Below, one piece after another: positions 21,296 through 33,769 of a stretch of 64,000 nt of DNA. The translations under genes and the position numbers were made by a program. How positions within the stretch are numbered: position 1 is the first letter of the stretch; every line of letters begins with the position of its first letter. Origin of the DNA: Branchinecta lynchi (lineage: Eukaryota; Arthropoda; Branchiopoda; Anostraca; Branchinectidae); the NCBI GenBank assembly GCA_023053575.1, contig JAKZAP010000001.1, positions 9,192,849 through 9,256,848 of the forward strand, in the 5' to 3' direction. The notes below the pieces were generated by a model. The model was not told where the DNA came from, made no database searches, and worked only from the letters and a program-made list of their open reading frames with translations.

Positions 21296-22064
21296 TCTGG
21301 AATTTTGACGAACGACTTCCATAGGTTCAGGTTCAATACGTAAACGAATACTCGAGCTGACTAACTTTGTGCTGATGCAGTATCGCGAAGAGCGAAGAGC
21401 CGTAAGCGTCACCACAACTGTACCCAACGGACCCCGTTGATTCGTTGACATAGGACTTGAGTCATCGTTCGGGCGACGTTTCTTGTTTTTCCAAAGGGCC
21501 ATTGGCGTGTTTTGGACTCAGTCATACAGAGATATTGACACAGCTCAGCGTAAATTAACGCGCTCGTTCTATGTACAATAACACATGACGAGGAAAACGG
21601 TTACACAGCCATTACTATATCTATTACAGCCTAGAGTACGTACTGTTTTACTCGACGGTATTAGCAACTGCACGCTATTGATTCTGATTCAGAAGGGAAT
21701 GACGTGCGTCCATCCTGACTTGAATACCTCAGAATTATTAGTTCTTGCCGTTACCAATCGCTTCTATTTCAGCTCCAAGCAAGCAAACTAAGCAACTAAT
21801 ATATTTGTCACCCGTCATTTTTAGAAGCGTATTTAAAGTATATAAAAAAAAAAAAAATTCTAAAGGTCACAAAATACAATTGGCTGAAATCAACATTCCG
21901 AGTATCAACGGGATAAATCCTTATGAATTACTCTTCCAAATCAACGACAAAACCAAGTTGACCAACATCCTTACCATCCAGAAACCAAACCAACCAAAGC
22001 CAGAGTACCACACATCGCTCATAGCCTGATTCGCTTCTTCAAATAAAAGTAATATAGAGCTTAC

Positions 22065-22257
22065 CTCAGGACTAGACTCAGGTTCAGGCAGTTTCGGGTT
22101 TTCGAGCTTCAATTTCTTTTTCAGACCCGCGTAGCAGTATCGGGATTGGCCCCTCACTCCAAGTCGTCTGGGCTTCACTCCAGGAAAAGCTTGCTTCATA
22201 ATCTTGCCGAAGTCTGCTGTTGACAGGTGCTTGACACCATTTGTTGAACAGTAGACC
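22065..22257 (-). CDS. RFX5/7-like: RFX5/7-like exon 4: DNA-recognition helix and wing
   Basis: This 193-base exon (acceptor TTCTTCGTAG, donor GAG|GTAAGC) carries the core of the RFX DNA-binding domain. Key stretches are LSTADFGKIMKQAFPGVK, RRLGVRGQSRYCYAGLKKK and a Pro/Glu-rich tail. FGKI, the R-R-L-G-x-R-G-x-S-x-Y-x-Y-x-G series and the basic end are the family signature; the first is recognition helix 3 and the second the wing that contacts X-box DNA. Cys between the two wing tyrosines (YCY) is an RFX5/7 trait; RFX1-3 have His there. The domain looks intact, with no frameshift or missing signature residue. The exon leaves phase 0. Confidence 0.97.
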
Positions 22258-22771
22258 CTACGAAGAACGAAGAAACATAACTGAAAATGGATACAAGGAT
22301 CTTGATAGCGATAGTCAGTGAGCAAGTTATTTTTTTGTTACCAGCAATGTCTCGGGATACACAGCAGGAGAAAAATAAAGAAAAAGAGAGAAGAAACGTG
22401 AAACAAAACAAGCAAAAGTCAAAAGCTGAAAGCTAATATGGCACCCACTTGCAAGGGTATGTAGCATCTATTTGAGCTAAAGATTACATACAGTACGGTC
22501 ATACAAACTAAAAATCTAGGACACGTCCTCTCACCAACTATCGAGTCCCATACGGGTCGGACCAGGCGTTGGAGTTGCTTGTCACAAGATTTCCCGGAAT
22601 TCCCTTTCAACTTCACCCACAGTTCCCGGTTCCGTACGGATCTAATAAATATGCACGTAGGACGTGTGAATGTCCTGTCCACCATGTCTCTTCCTCATCC
22701 GTCCACTCTAAGCAAGCTACATAATTTCTGATCCCCCCCCCCCCCAAACTCGCCCAATAGTCAACAGATCT

Positions 22772-23611
22772 AGTAAGTAAGTAAGTAAGTGATTTATTTA
22801 TAACCCGCCGTTTTCAGAAAGCGGAGTAAATGAAGAAAATAAATAAAACACATAAACATACACAAAAAGACACTTAATTTCAATCGTCGGCCAGGAAGCA
22901 GTGTAGAAGGTCGTGCGCTGGTTGGGTTCTGTTGTCGATGATTTTTGATAGCGACGAAGAAACATCCAAAAGGGTAACACTTGCATCTTGAATTTTGAAC
23001 TTCTCCGTCAAAGTATGGTTATGGCATAATTTCGACAGGTGGAGCAGGTGCTTTGCATATTTAAAATAACATGATCTCGTCTTTTTTATCTCCTTCTTTC
23101 GCAGAACATGAGTGACACCAGAACGAAATAGTATAGAAGGAGCGCAGAAGGTGCTGTACAATTTTCCCAAAGCTTTACGATTATAGCGCCCCCGGTTGGG
23201 GACGATGCGCCCATAGGCGGTACGGATTGATCTAGAAACTTCTTGAACAACCGAAGAGCAAAATTTTGACAACGACGATTTGAATGTTATGCCAAGCCAT
23301 CGTAGAGATTCTGTTGATCTGACGACGAACGATCCAAGAGAGATAGAAGAATTAGCATTCAAACGATTTGACGAAGGGTTGAAATGCAGGTACTCACATT
23401 TTGAGAGGTTAACTTCAAGACCGATTTTGAGAAGTTCCGACGATAGCTTACAGACATTTTTGGTGAGTGTGGATCGGGTACGGCTTACTAAGAGCAAGTC
23501 GTCCGCGTAAGCTATGTAGCTCAAGGCATGGTCTTTATAAAAGTAAGCAGGGTGTAAAGAACTGAGACAAGAAGATATGGCCGATTTGAAAATGTAGGGA
23601 GATAAGACTCC
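22772..23611 (-). mobile_element. 5'-truncated LINE fragment with intact C-terminal frame
   Basis: This is the sister copy of the LINE at 18.54-20.00 kb. It is truncated inside motif B (GGAGTCTTATC) and reads YKDHALSYIAYADDLLLVSR with a complete catalytic YADD. It continues in one 214-codon frame through the thumb to CFLADD and a stop, then a short 3' UTR, GGCGGGTTATAAATAAAT and CTTA repeats. The cleaner frame suggests it is younger than the plus-strand copy, but with no N-terminal half it is dead on arrival. Confidence 0.9.
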
Positions 23612-24356
23612 CCCTTTGAAGTCTGGACCTTCAAATGGAACATCTAGGCATGTATCCTTTCTTACTAACTGTCAAGTTCCCTCAGACGGGATTACTCAGA
23701 TTTCCTGGAAAATTACCAACCTTCCGATGTCAGATCTGATTCGGACACAAAAAGTCACACTTACAGCACTTGTTCCTATCATACCTCTTTTCATCTCCCC
23801 CAGAGACAGGAGATACCCGGTCCAGACATCAAGCGGGACATCTGGGAAAACGAACTTTTTTAATTTTAATCACTATCCCTCCATCAGTTATTACGAAATT
23901 TCCAAAACGCTCCCAACAACACACCACCGTGTCTACACTCGGTTCGGACAAATAAACGTCACACCCAGGGGAGTTGCTCACACCGCGCACCGTGTTGCAC
24001 GCGAATCGGAGGGCTTCCGGGAATTTTCTGGTATACCTCCCACCGAAATCGGATCCGGACCTCTACTCTATCCGTTTGGTTACTATGCATGTTACCCCCC
24101 CCCCCCCTCCACATCACTGGTCACTGCGGTCCGGACACATTTATGTCCAGCATCCGCTCCTTCCACCCAATAAGTTTCACCACCTAGCAGAATACATGGA
24201 TTACAGAATCCACCCCCACACGGATTGTCGGATCAAGGAAAAGAAGGGTTAGTTGAGCATCTGTTTCGGTCCTTCATTTGACTATCAAGTTCCATCATCC
24301 TAGCTTACGTGGAAGTACACGAACTAGCAAACTGGAGATAGAGTGGCGGACCGACG

Positions 24357-25229
24357 GGCAGAACCCAAACCGGTGCTCGGTCCAACCCAGACCGAGCAAA
24401 CACTTTCAACTATATTTGATATAATGAAGAAGGACCTGGCTGATGTCAAACTGTCAGTCAGTTCTACCAAGAGCTTTGTATTAAGAGTTTCGTTCCTTAA
24501 GCGAGATCTTCCAGTTATGGAAAATCTTGGCGTTATTTTAGATAATGATCTGGAGTGGAATTCCCATGTTGATAAGATTCTCCAGAAGGCAGCCCCACTC
24601 CTTAAGTCGTATTCTATCCTTCGTAGGTTTGGTCTTTCACCAAGAGTCACGCGGTCATTGTACTGTACGTACATCCGTCCGTGCGTAGAATATTCTTGTG
24701 CAGTGTGGCATCCGGGACTTAATGATGGTCAGAGGGACAGACTTGAAGGGATTCAGAAGAGAGCAGTGAAGATCATGCTAGGCCCCACCTACACTTCGTA
24801 TGAAGCGGGTCTAGACAGGCTTGGTCTCTCTACTCTGTCTGAAAGACGCCACAAGTTGACAATGGATTTTGGACGTAAATGCTTGTCCTCTGATCTTCAT
24901 AGATCTCTCCTACCGGATTACGAGGCCCCAAACCAAACTCGACCTGAAACAAGGCTTCGCGCTGCAACCCGTAATTGTACCAGACTTGTTCGCCCCGATA
25001 TCCACTCTACTGACCGGTATCTTTCGTCATTTGTACCATATTTCGTAAATTATTTTAATTCTGAACCGTGATATATTTGTTATTAATTGTATATACATAG
25101 AAATATTTTAAGGTAATTATTGAGAATTGATTATTAAGTTTTAGCCGTGTAAGAATTGTGTGTGACGATCCGACGCTAGCGAGTAATTATATGAGCTATT
25201 CAGGAAATAAACGTGGTTATTATTATTAA
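24357..25229 (+). mobile_element. 5'-truncated LINE, thumb and C-terminus, (ATT)n tail
   Basis: A 242-codon frame ends at 25071. Recognisable parts are PVMENLGVILDNDLEWNSHV, LYCTYIRPCVEYSCAVWHPG, IQKRAVKIMLGPTYTSYEAG and LSERRHKLTMDFGRKCL, the usual end of CR1/L2-type LINE ORF2. The N-terminal endonuclease and catalytic blocks are absent. The 3' UTR ends ATTATTATTA. The insertion point is inside the (GACG)n/CAGAA part of a family A element, with a short AGAA at both borders as possible target duplication. Confidence 0.85.
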
Positions 25230-25574
25230 GAGAAGTTCCGATCGCTATAAGGGACTTGAGCCAAAGGCTGCAAGTATGATACACAAATATTACCTTAGTA
25301 TACTTTAAGACGTCAAGGAAAATGTTTGAACAATTTCTGCGCGGTGTGGGGAGGCTCTTTAGAAAGCGTCAATAAAACCTCTTCCGAGCAGTGTTTTACA
25401 AATTCATGTCATGAACCAACTACAACGCACTACCCGCGTCAGCTTTCGAGTTGTGCAAGCTTGAGGATATACCACCGCTCTTAGTTCTTACGAGTGTAAC
25501 GTCACCATCATGAAATATCTAAGTAGGCTATGCGTCCTGCGTACGGAAGAAAAGTAAGCCCGATCTCTACTTAC

Positions 25575-25694
25575 ATGTATTCTTCATAAACATCTTGTTT
25601 AGGTAACGACACTTCTGAGTCTGGCTCTAAATGAGTCCTGATCCAGGCCAGGGTCTGCTGAAGCTCTGACCGGCTCCCAAGCGGGTTCAACGGC
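25575..25694 (-). CDS. RFX5/7-like: RFX5/7-like exon 3: first part of the DNA-binding domain
   Basis: The exon has an acceptor TTTGCTGTAG and a strong donor GTAAGT, and is 120 bases long. It encodes the start of the RFX winged-helix DNA-binding domain: LQQTLAWIRTHLE, then the hallmark SLPKQDVYEEY. In RFX proteins the W-hx-hL segment is helix 1 and the LPK/R..VY..Y segment leads into helix 2. The Lys-Gln pair in LPKQ is typical of RFX5/7 rather than of RFX1-3. It leaves two bases (AT) that combine with the next exon's first G to give Met. The intron to exon 4 is 3.3 kb and contains a family A copy carrying two retrotransposon insertions. Confidence 0.95.
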
Positions 25695-25799
25695 CTACAG
25701 CAAAGGGCAAGATTTAATGAAAGGACATTTAACAACAGACATAGCTTTTTTCCCAATATTCCCTCCACTCTCACAATTATCTAACATCACAGAGTAACA

Positions 25800-27690
25800 A
25801 ACAACCCTTGCTCGTGTTCCAGTTGGACTTCTTGTTGTCTCCTGCCTTTCAACGAGACATAGACGTAACTGGCAGTATAGCCACTCGACTTGCACTCAGC
25901 CTGTATAACTTCGCTGTGCCTGTCTAATGAAAACGCAGTATTTCCGCGGTGTCCTCCAACCAAAATGCGTCACAATTTGCGGTAGGCTGTGCCAGAAATA
26001 CCTAAATTTTGTATTTTCAGGTGGGTAGGTGTAAAAATGCCATTTCAGTACGAATCCGACTTTTCTGAAGCGGTCTAGCTAGCGCATTTGCGGTATGTTT
26101 TTAGTCTAAGCTTTCAGTTTCAACATTCATCGCAATGAAGTTCAGAAGGATAGCTATATTTTGATGAAAACGGATGTGTTATGGCTGGCTCTGGCATTTC
26201 GCTGTGCGAATTCACCAACACTGGAATTTCTTCTCGCCATGGTCGTTATCTTGACCCAGACTAGTTTAGTGAGAATCAATGTATTGAAAGTTTCAAAAAG
26301 GAACACTAAGATCAAGAACAAATAATCTGACAGAACGTCCATCTCCCTAACTCTGTAATATGACTATGCCGAGTCGAATATTTTCCCATTCCCTGTCCGC
26401 TCCGAACGAGAGGAGGTTACTAGCTTCGCACCACATCACGTTTCGTTACCTCTACAAATAGCTAAATCGCTCTTAAGTCGCTGCTGAGAAAGCTGATTGG
26501 TTCTATTGACGCGCTCCAGAGCGGGTCAGCGGGCGGAGTACGCCTCCTTCCCTATTTCTTGTGCGATAAGCAACGGCTGAGACGGAAGAGGAGTAAATGG
26601 GTATCAACATCAGCTCAAAGCTAGAGTAAATACCTCTAGGTCCGCTCAGATTTGTCGGAGTTTTCATAGTCAAAGACCGAAGTTCTATCTGATTATTTGT
26701 CCTTGCAGACAAGATTATTCGGAATCTGACGGATATAATTGCTGCTGTATAAAGGGCAATATTCATCTATATATGATACGTGGCAATACTGGTAGAGAGT
26801 AGAGTAGATTTTTAATTCTAAAAAGTAACTTTCACAGCGTGAACGCCGAATTTGACTTCTACGTCCAAACATAACTAAACACTCGATTCAATTTGTCAAT
26901 TTACTAGTATTCTCTTCCGATACGCAATAAGTAATGCTACCGCGTCACCGATGAAACGACGAGCAGAACTAAGGGGAGTGTGTCAGAGCAGTTGGTGGGA
27001 TCAGTAAAAAAGGACGACAGTCAAATCGTTAAATGGGCTACAATACAACGAAACAAAGTTGTAAGAAGTTCTAAATTTCGGTGACAAGGATGGGTTAAGA
27101 ATAGATCTACCAGTAAATTTGTAATTACGGAAGAAGAGGGGCTTATTACTGTAAATTAGTACAGCATTCCTTTCACGATTTATTACGGTCAAACCCGCGA
27201 GCAACAGGATAAATTCCCATTCCTGGCGGAGGTTGCACTTTGCAAGTGAATGCTGATCACCTGGCTCAACTAGGAAGATTGAAGTGAGAAAGAGGTGTTC
27301 ACATAAGGTTTACACGTTTCACGTAGGTCAGGCGAGTAATTAGTTGACTTATTTTTTGAGAAGGTTCTGAAATTTGTTCCTTGTCCTTTCCTGGATGATG
27401 AAAACAAGCCAAATAACGGATATTCTATTTGCATATCTACACGACATCTTATACTAAGGTGAAGTTGAAATTGCCAACAGCCCTAGGCTCACAATACTGA
27501 TAGGCTTCTGACAAAGCAGACAGGCCTGCAATGAGAGTAGTCTATGACTAGATAGTGCCATGAGCTGCCACTTTCAAAAGCGTACATCAGTACTCTAGCG
27601 CCACTTTATGCTTACAACCTACGCTATTTGTTGTTAACTGCACTGACAGTTCGACTTCACTCTAACTGTTCTTGTTAGTAAACTGCTTAC
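25800..27690. other. Intron 2 of the RFX-like gene
   Basis: The interval between exons 2 and 3 has no recognised repeat or coding piece. Short open frames on the minus strand (for example 26503-26766) have no family match or matching splice phase. Confidence 0.4.
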
Positions 27691-27816
27691 CCTCTTAATG
27701 GATCTGCTGGAACTTCTTCACTACCTGGCAATCTCAAGTAGAGGATTAACCTTTCGACATCATTTAGAAGCTCCACTTCCCTCAATATCCGATTTATCTT
27801 GTCCAGGGACTGTACA
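27691..27816 (-). CDS. RFX5/7-like: RFX5/7-like exon 2: N-terminal leucine-rich helical segment
   Basis: The exon is bounded by TTTTCAG and GG|GTAAGC and runs 126 bases, entering with one base and leaving with two. It encodes about 41 residues beginning VQSLDKINRILREVELLND and continuing into ERLILYLRLPG. The spacing of Leu and Ile predicts amphipathic helices. From family knowledge, RFX5 and RFX7 carry a similar helical leucine-rich stretch just before the DNA-binding domain, used in self-association and partner binding in RFX5. RFX1-4, 6 and 8 lack this arrangement, which is one reason to place the gene in the RFX5/7 subgroup. The intron to exon 1 is 4.7 kb and contains the family A copy at 29.36-31.71 kb. 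Confidence 0.88.
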
Positions 27817-28082
27817 CTGAAAAGTAATCTTTGTAATCCCAGGAGCCACAGCAAAGTTTTCAAAACACTGAAACTAAGTGGAAGTTTAGAATATGAACTA
27901 ATTTAACTTTACTGCACTGTAAAAAGTTTCTCCGAATAAGGATTCAGTATTTGCTATAAAGACAAGACTAATCCCAGTAGCAAATACTGTAAGATTTGTT
28001 TTTTAAAGTGTGGTGGTTTGTGCTTTAAGTCATGAGTATTGACGGTTTGTTGCTTGTCTCGTCTTCTATTTTATCTTTTGTT

Positions 28083-28242
28083 AAGGTGCGTGTACACTCA
28101 GTCCAATTTTCGCACTCGGATGCGAATTTCCTACTTCGCTCCGAAATTTTGACGCATCGCAGACAGGTAACCGCATAGTGACGCGAATTTCGCTTGCTTA
28201 TTTTCTCATGCGAAATCCAGTCGGACTGTGTGTGTACGTAGA
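28083..28242. mobile_element. Possible small terminal-inverted-repeat element
   Basis: GGTGCGTGTACACTCAGTCC at the left is the inverse, with gaps, of GGACTGTGTGTGTACGTAG at the right, and TTTCGCA/TGCGAAA extend the pairing. No target duplication could be fixed. The adjoining 28025-28570 frame on the minus strand is not recognised. Confidence 0.35.
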
Positions 28243-28589
28243 TTTTAACGAGGTTAGCCCCGTTTTTGGGACCCGAATGTGGTCGATTTTTACCGTATTC
28301 ACTTTCTCCTTGGTTTGAAGCGGCAGCGCTGCAGCATCTTGCAGGGAAGCACGGACTTGGTCGGTGAGCAAGTCTGTGATTCTCGAGAAGCTCTGCCGTC
28401 TCCCTCGGAAGCGATGCAGTGCAAAAACGTATGTAGAAAGAATCAGTCCGGAATCGGCCGAGAAGTGGACCTGCAGCATGTAACAAAAACGAGGCTCTGC
28501 TCTCCGCCACAAAGCGAATTAAGATTATTTGTTTCCTAATATTCAAAAAGAAAATGAATCTGACCTTCAAAAAGCGGGCTTATTCTGAC

Positions 28590-28925
28590 AGTTACAGTAG
28601 ATGGAGCTTGGGATGAAACGAGGCATCCCCCCCTCCCCGAATGTTGTCGGAAAGTCGGTAGAAAATAGCCGAGTCTACGCGAAGCGCCCCGATTTTTCGT
28701 AAAAGCAGTTGATTTTTTTTTCTTAGAAACAGTCGATTTAAAAAAAAAACAGTCGGTTTCTCGGGAAAATATTCGATTTTCTTAAAAATCGTAAGTTTTT
28801 CTTAAAATCAGCCGATTTTTTCGTCAACACCGTAGTTTTTTCTCAATGATAGTCGTTTTTATCTGCAAAAACAGTCGGGAAAAATGACCAGCCAGTCGGT
28901 AAATACCTCCCCCCCCCCCCCAAAC
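28590..28925 (-). mobile_element. Partial hAT-type miniature element rich in CAGTCGATTTT repeats
   Basis: The CAGTCGATTTT-like word recurs about eight times between a C-run at the right and AGTCGGTA near the left. The same subterminal words and homopolymer run occur in the complete element at 43.94-44.28 kb. Both terminal inverted repeats are lost. Confidence 0.5.
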
Positions 28926-29357
28926 ATTTGATTCTTTCATCAACAAAAACTTAAATTCCATCCTCTACACTGACCTTTCTAGTGACAAAGTCTTGCCTCA
29001 ATACCCACGCTTCCTACTACGAATGTCTGATTTTCGAATAGCCTATGCCAAATGCTGGGCACCGCGATGCACTAAATAGCACTAATGTATTTCATAGATG
29101 CAACTGCGGATGCGACCCAGCGTTTTTCGTACCTTAATAGCTACTTCGTGCCGGAAAAAGCTTATTAAGGGCAACATTTTGCCAAGGGAAAGTTTGCCTC
29201 GGAAGTATTCCTATCAGTTTGAAATTTTATGTATAGTGGAAAATTACTTTGATTTATATTGCCAGCAAGTTGGACTCAATGCAGAATAAGCTAGCTAAAA
29301 CCGAGTTGACACAACAAGCTTTTGTCAGGAGCTGAGTTTTGTACAAAAGCTTATCAA

Positions 29358-31710
29358 ACCTACGAGCTCATATGGCACTTGTTACGGGTAGGCGGTACAA
29401 GAAAGTAGATAAGAACGTCACAATAACACCCGCCATGGTTCGGAAATAGAAATAGGATATTTAGTTTCACTCAATTCTGAGCGCTTACGCCATCTTCTCG
29501 GATTACTCTGTAGCAAATGCCTGTGACTGTTCAAACTTCCAAGTTTCAGCCCAATAAATCCAATCTTTCAATCCCTAGACTTGCTACACGATTTCCAGTA
29601 CTCCCCCTACCGTGGCCGAGTCTGGTTCTGACTAAAAAATGGATCATCTAGAGCATTTTCTTTTATACCATCTATCAAGTTTCACTCGAATCTGAGCAAT
29701 TTTGGAAAATTCCGGTACCTCCACCCCCACCGTTGTCACACCCGGAACCTAAAATATGTCATCTAGGGTATATGCTCTCCGTAGATTCCAAGTTTCATTT
29801 AAACTGATTCACTCGTTTGACCCCAATGCGAGCCTCTTAAGTTTCCGGCAATCTCCCTCCAACTCCCCCCACTGTGGCCGAAGGGGACTTGAAAACATAA
29901 ACGTCGTATCTCTTAATCCCCTCTTGTTTTACTAAAATTGTAGCAATTACCGGTACCCCCCCCCCTCCCCCCCCCCACTACCTTGGCCAAATCCGGCCCG
30001 GACGCCAAATAATAAATATATGCCGCATATACTCGGCACTGTCAGACTTGCGTCTCATTCCGACCATCCGTTTGGTGTTTGCGCATGTCAAAAGACCCCC
30101 CCCCCCCCAATTCTCCCAACCGTGGTCGCATGTAGCTCGAACGCGTGTTTTATATGTCTAGGTCATCGATTCTTACCGCCCATTAAGTTTGACTCAAATC
30201 AGACCACTCGTTCGCAATTTGCAGAAGTCAATTTCCATATTTCCCTTCCCTCACTCCTCCAAAAATGCTCGGATCTAGGAACGGAAGTTTCCGGGGGTTT
30301 GTTGTGTCAGGTTCTTAAGTCAATTAAGTTGGGTCATTAATATGCCTGCAAAACTTCGTTGTCTTAGTACATTTAGAACTATGCCAACTCGCGACTACCA
30401 GAATTCCAGGAAACCCCCTCCAACTCCCCCCACAGAGCCCAGAATCCATCTGGCTCCATCAATTTCATAGCTAGACCTAATGCTTGTTCTCTCCATTAAG
30501 TTCCGTCCCAATCCCTCTGCTTTAAGCGTTTCTTGAGTTTGCCGGCACCCCCCCCCCCCCATCCCCCACAGGTATCGGACCCGACCCGGATTTGACACTG
30601 AACATCTGAGGCAATCTTCCCACCTGACCCATCTACCCACTCCCCCCACGATGGTCGGATCGGGGAAACGACTATTCTCAAGTCAATCTGTTCGGATCCC
30701 TGTAATACCTGCCAAGTTTCATTGTCCTAACACATCAGGAAGTATGCCGAACTCGCCGGATCGCTAGAAATTCGGACCCCCCCCCCCTAACTCCCCCACA
30801 GTGCCCGGATCCGATCCGGTTATGACGTATCTAGGACTTGTGCTTGTTATTCCCACTAAGTTTCATCCCGATCCCTCCACTCTAAGTGTTTCTCAAGATT
30901 TCCGGTTCCCTCCTCCAACTCCCCACAGTGTTACCTGATCCAGTCCGGATTTAAAGTAGGACGTCTGAGACACTTGGTCATCCTAAATATCAACTTTCAT
31001 CAAGATCCGATCACCCGTTCGCAAGTTAAAAATACCTCAATTTATCGGCTTCCCCCTCCCTCCACTCTCCCCCACATGGTCGGATCGGGGAAGTGACTAT
31101 TTTCTATTTAATGTGGTACGGTCCCTGACATGCTTGCCAATTTCCATCGTCCTAGCACATCAGGAAGCACCGAACTCGCGACATCACTAGAAATTCGGAC
31201 CCCCCCCCCCCCCCCCCCCAACTCCCCCAAAGTGAGCGGATTCGTTTCGGTTATGTCTGTCACGTATCTAGAACTAATGCTTGTTCTTTCCACCAAGTTG
31301 CATCCGGATCTCTCCACTCAAAGCGTTTTCCAAGATTTTCGGTTTCCCGCTCTACCTCCCCCCAATGCCACCGCATCCGGTCTGGATTTCAAAGAGAAAA
31401 TCTGAGATACGAGGTCCTTCCATATACCAAGTTTCATTAAGTTCCGATCCCCTGTTCGTAAGCTAAAAGTGTCTCATTTTCCCCAATTTTTCGGGTTTCC
31501 CCCTCCCTCTCCTCCCCTCCAGATGGCCGGATCGGGGAAGTGACTATTTCTAATTTAATTTGGTCCGGTCCCTGATAAGCGAGGCCAAGTTTTAGCGTCC
31601 TAGCTTATCTTTAAGTGCCCGAACTAGCAAAACCTGGACAGACAGACCGACTGACGGACAGAAATTACAATCGCTATATGGCACATGGCCGAAGGGCAAG
31701 TGTCATAAAA
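29358..31710 (+). mobile_element. Family A element, near full length, in intron 1
   Basis: It runs from CTACGAGCTCATATGGCACT to the terminal hairpin TATGGCACATGGCC...AAGTGTCATA and an A-run. The body holds the standard degenerate units with C-runs of 10-19 bases. The hairpin carries two point changes. It lies between exons 2 and 1 of the RFX-like gene. Confidence 0.8.
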
Positions 31711-32538
31711 ATATTATTGGTTTTTTTCGGGCACATTGCTTCCAGACAACAACTCATTTACGACAAAATGTGCCGACGGAAGTAGCCTATTCTTGTTTTC
31801 GGCATGATGCGATACGACTTGGATTTATGTTGCCAGCAAATTTCTAAAGAGAATGTGCTGACTAAAACAGAGTTGACAAATAGGGTTTCGTCCGGAGCTA
31901 ATTTTTGTACCGAATATGACTCGCGACAAAAATGTCTGTATAGTTTGTCGGCGCTTAATGCACGATGAATGCTTATTTTGGTCAAAACTGTGATGACCGG
32001 TTCCCTCAAACATCTTTTAATCGGCTTGATAACATTGAAACATAAATTTCATGCTTACTGTGATGTTCGTCTGTTTATGTTTGCTGACAAGTTTGAATCT
32101 CGAAAAAGAATCCTGTTACTAGAAAAGGATTTGTGTACGAAAATGTGCGCCAAAAAATGTCTATGGTTTTCTAGGCGCGTCTTGCCCAACAGAAGCTATC
32201 TGAAGTGAAACTGTGCCGACGAATTACTTCGAAGGTACTGTTACTGGCTAGACAAATGTGCTGAGAAAATTGACAGAATGGATCTTTTACGAAAATATAC
32301 TGACAAAAATGCCTCTATGCTTTTTCGGGGCTTCGTATCCAACAGATGCTATTTGGGGTGAAATTGTGCAGATGTATTACTTCAGACTTATTCCTATTGG
32401 ATAAACTAAAGCACATACAAAAATGTACTGAAAAATAATGCTGATACCGACGAATTTCCTTCTTAGACCATGTTTGGTGAGGGGGGAACCCCCCGCCCTT
32501 AGTTACGCCCCTGATACTAACTAGTCAACATCACCTAC
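31711..32538. other. Unassigned intronic stretch next to exon 1
   Basis: I see weak internal similarity (ACGAAAATGTGC/ACTGACAAAAATG words recur) but nothing I can name. Confidence 0.35.
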
Positions 32539-32633
32539 CTGACTGTCGACTGAACCATAAACAGTAAGTTCTCCTGATCCAGGGATGGCTCATGGTTTTG
32601 AGCATGCTCATCGTGAAGAACCCGAGAATCCAT
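32539..32633 (-). CDS. RFX5/7-like: RFX5/7-like transcription factor, first coding exon
   Basis: This is the first coding exon of a minus-strand RFX-family gene. It opens with ATG (complement of 32631-32633) and encodes MDSRVLHDEHAQ and onward for 31 codons, mostly acidic and polar. It ends in two bases, AG, before a GTAGGT donor. The two spare bases join the single T that opens the next exon to make a Ser codon, so the phases agree. An AG a few bases upstream of the ATG (TTATCAG) could be an acceptor, so non-coding 5' exons may lie further upstream. No promoter could be identified. The start is inferred from phase and from the first in-frame ATG after that possible acceptor. Confidence 0.7.
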
Positions 32634-33186
32634 AGTTCTCTGATAACTAACAACATCAGTGACTGTCAAACTAAACAGAAAAGGCTTTGTAAGAAAGTAA
32701 TTATTTTGTACCTTAGCAAAATTGTAACAAAACACACACACTACCATATACGGAATACACTTGCACTGCCTGGCCTCTCGTCCTTACGTCGGAACTGAAG
32801 AACCAAACTAAATCTCCCCATTAGTGGGATGTTAAAAACATATTGACAAAGGAGTATACTAACTACAAAGATGCGCTTAAGACACTCCAGACTGAATCTT
32901 TGAAACTAGATGACATAACTAGATGACATAACTAGACAACTGGTCTTGGAATTTTTTTTTACAATCCATCAGATTCCCTCACCTCCTTCCCAAACAACGC
33001 CCTGAACCGACATACCTAACATGGCACACAAACACACTCAGATCATTTCTAGCTTCAAGCACTTCACTACAATCCACTTATTAACACCCCTCATCACCAG
33101 TTTTTTCAGCAATCAGTACGGTACTAGAGTATCACATTGTGGCCTTTTTCTACAATTAATTTTTCACCCATCTACTTCTATGTTTC

Positions 33187-33769
33187 ATATTCTTTTGTTT
33201 CTTCCATCAGGTTATTTCCAAAGTAGGCTATGTGTTGTCTATTGTGGTTAAAGTTATATATCTCATCTATGACCATCTTCGTTTTTATGTGTTTTTGCTA
33301 TGCTTCTTTGTCGCCTATTATTAAGCTTTTGTTATTGCAACAATTTTCATTAAACCAGCAATGTCCAAAAGCAATGGGTCATTCATATTCTTTTGTTTCT
33401 TCCATCAGGTTATTTCCAAAGTAGGCTATGTATTGTCTATTGTGGTTAAAGTTATCTGTCTCATCTATGACCATCTTTGCTTGTATGTGTTTTTGCTATG
33501 CTTTTTTGTCGCCTATTATTAAGCTTTTGTTATTGCAACAATTTCCATTAAACCTTCAATGTACAAAAGCAATGGGTCATTGGGTAGTCTTAAGATAGCT
33601 ATAACAAATTATTACTGCAAGAATTTTGTACAGGGTACTTTGAAAGGTTAGACTATGTGCTGTCTCTTGTGGTTAACATTTTCTATCTAATCTATGACTA
33701 TATATCTATACTTGTTTGTGTTTTTGCTATGTTTCTGTATTGCCATTTCCATTTAACCTGGGTCCACTT
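33187..33769. repeat. Tandem repeat of about 198 bp upstream of the RFX-like start
   Basis: The first two units (33187-33384 and 33385-33582) begin ATATTCTTTTGTTTCTTCCA and are nearly identical. A third, diverged unit follows (GTTAGACTATGTGCTGTCTC) up to a hAT-like end at 33770. The repeat lies 0.6-1.1 kb upstream of the predicted start codon. Confidence 0.75.

Larger units (their letters stand above)
22406..25275 (+). mobile_element. Family A element carrying two LINE insertions
   Basis: The left end (CAAAAGTCAAAAGCTGAAAG then CTAATATGGCAC) and right end (TTCCGATCGCTATAAGGGAC, TTGAGCC, AAAGGCTGCAAG) are those of family A, somewhat diverged. The body is split at about 22771-23611 by a minus-strand LINE fragment and at about 24357-25229 by a plus-strand LINE. 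The hairpin inner stem here is GCC/GGC, unlike other copies. The element sits in the intron between exons 4 and 3 of the RFX-like gene. Confidence 0.65.

Noticed and set aside
21269..21502. 77-codon minus-strand frame as an extra RFX-like exon between exons 4 and 5
   Set aside because: No good acceptor/donor pair in phase 0 encloses it, and its end is part of a local tandem duplication.
28025..28570. 181-codon minus-strand frame
   Set aside because: Longest unexplained frame, but it spans a putative inverted-repeat element, has no recognised motif and no matching splice phase with the RFX-like exons around it.
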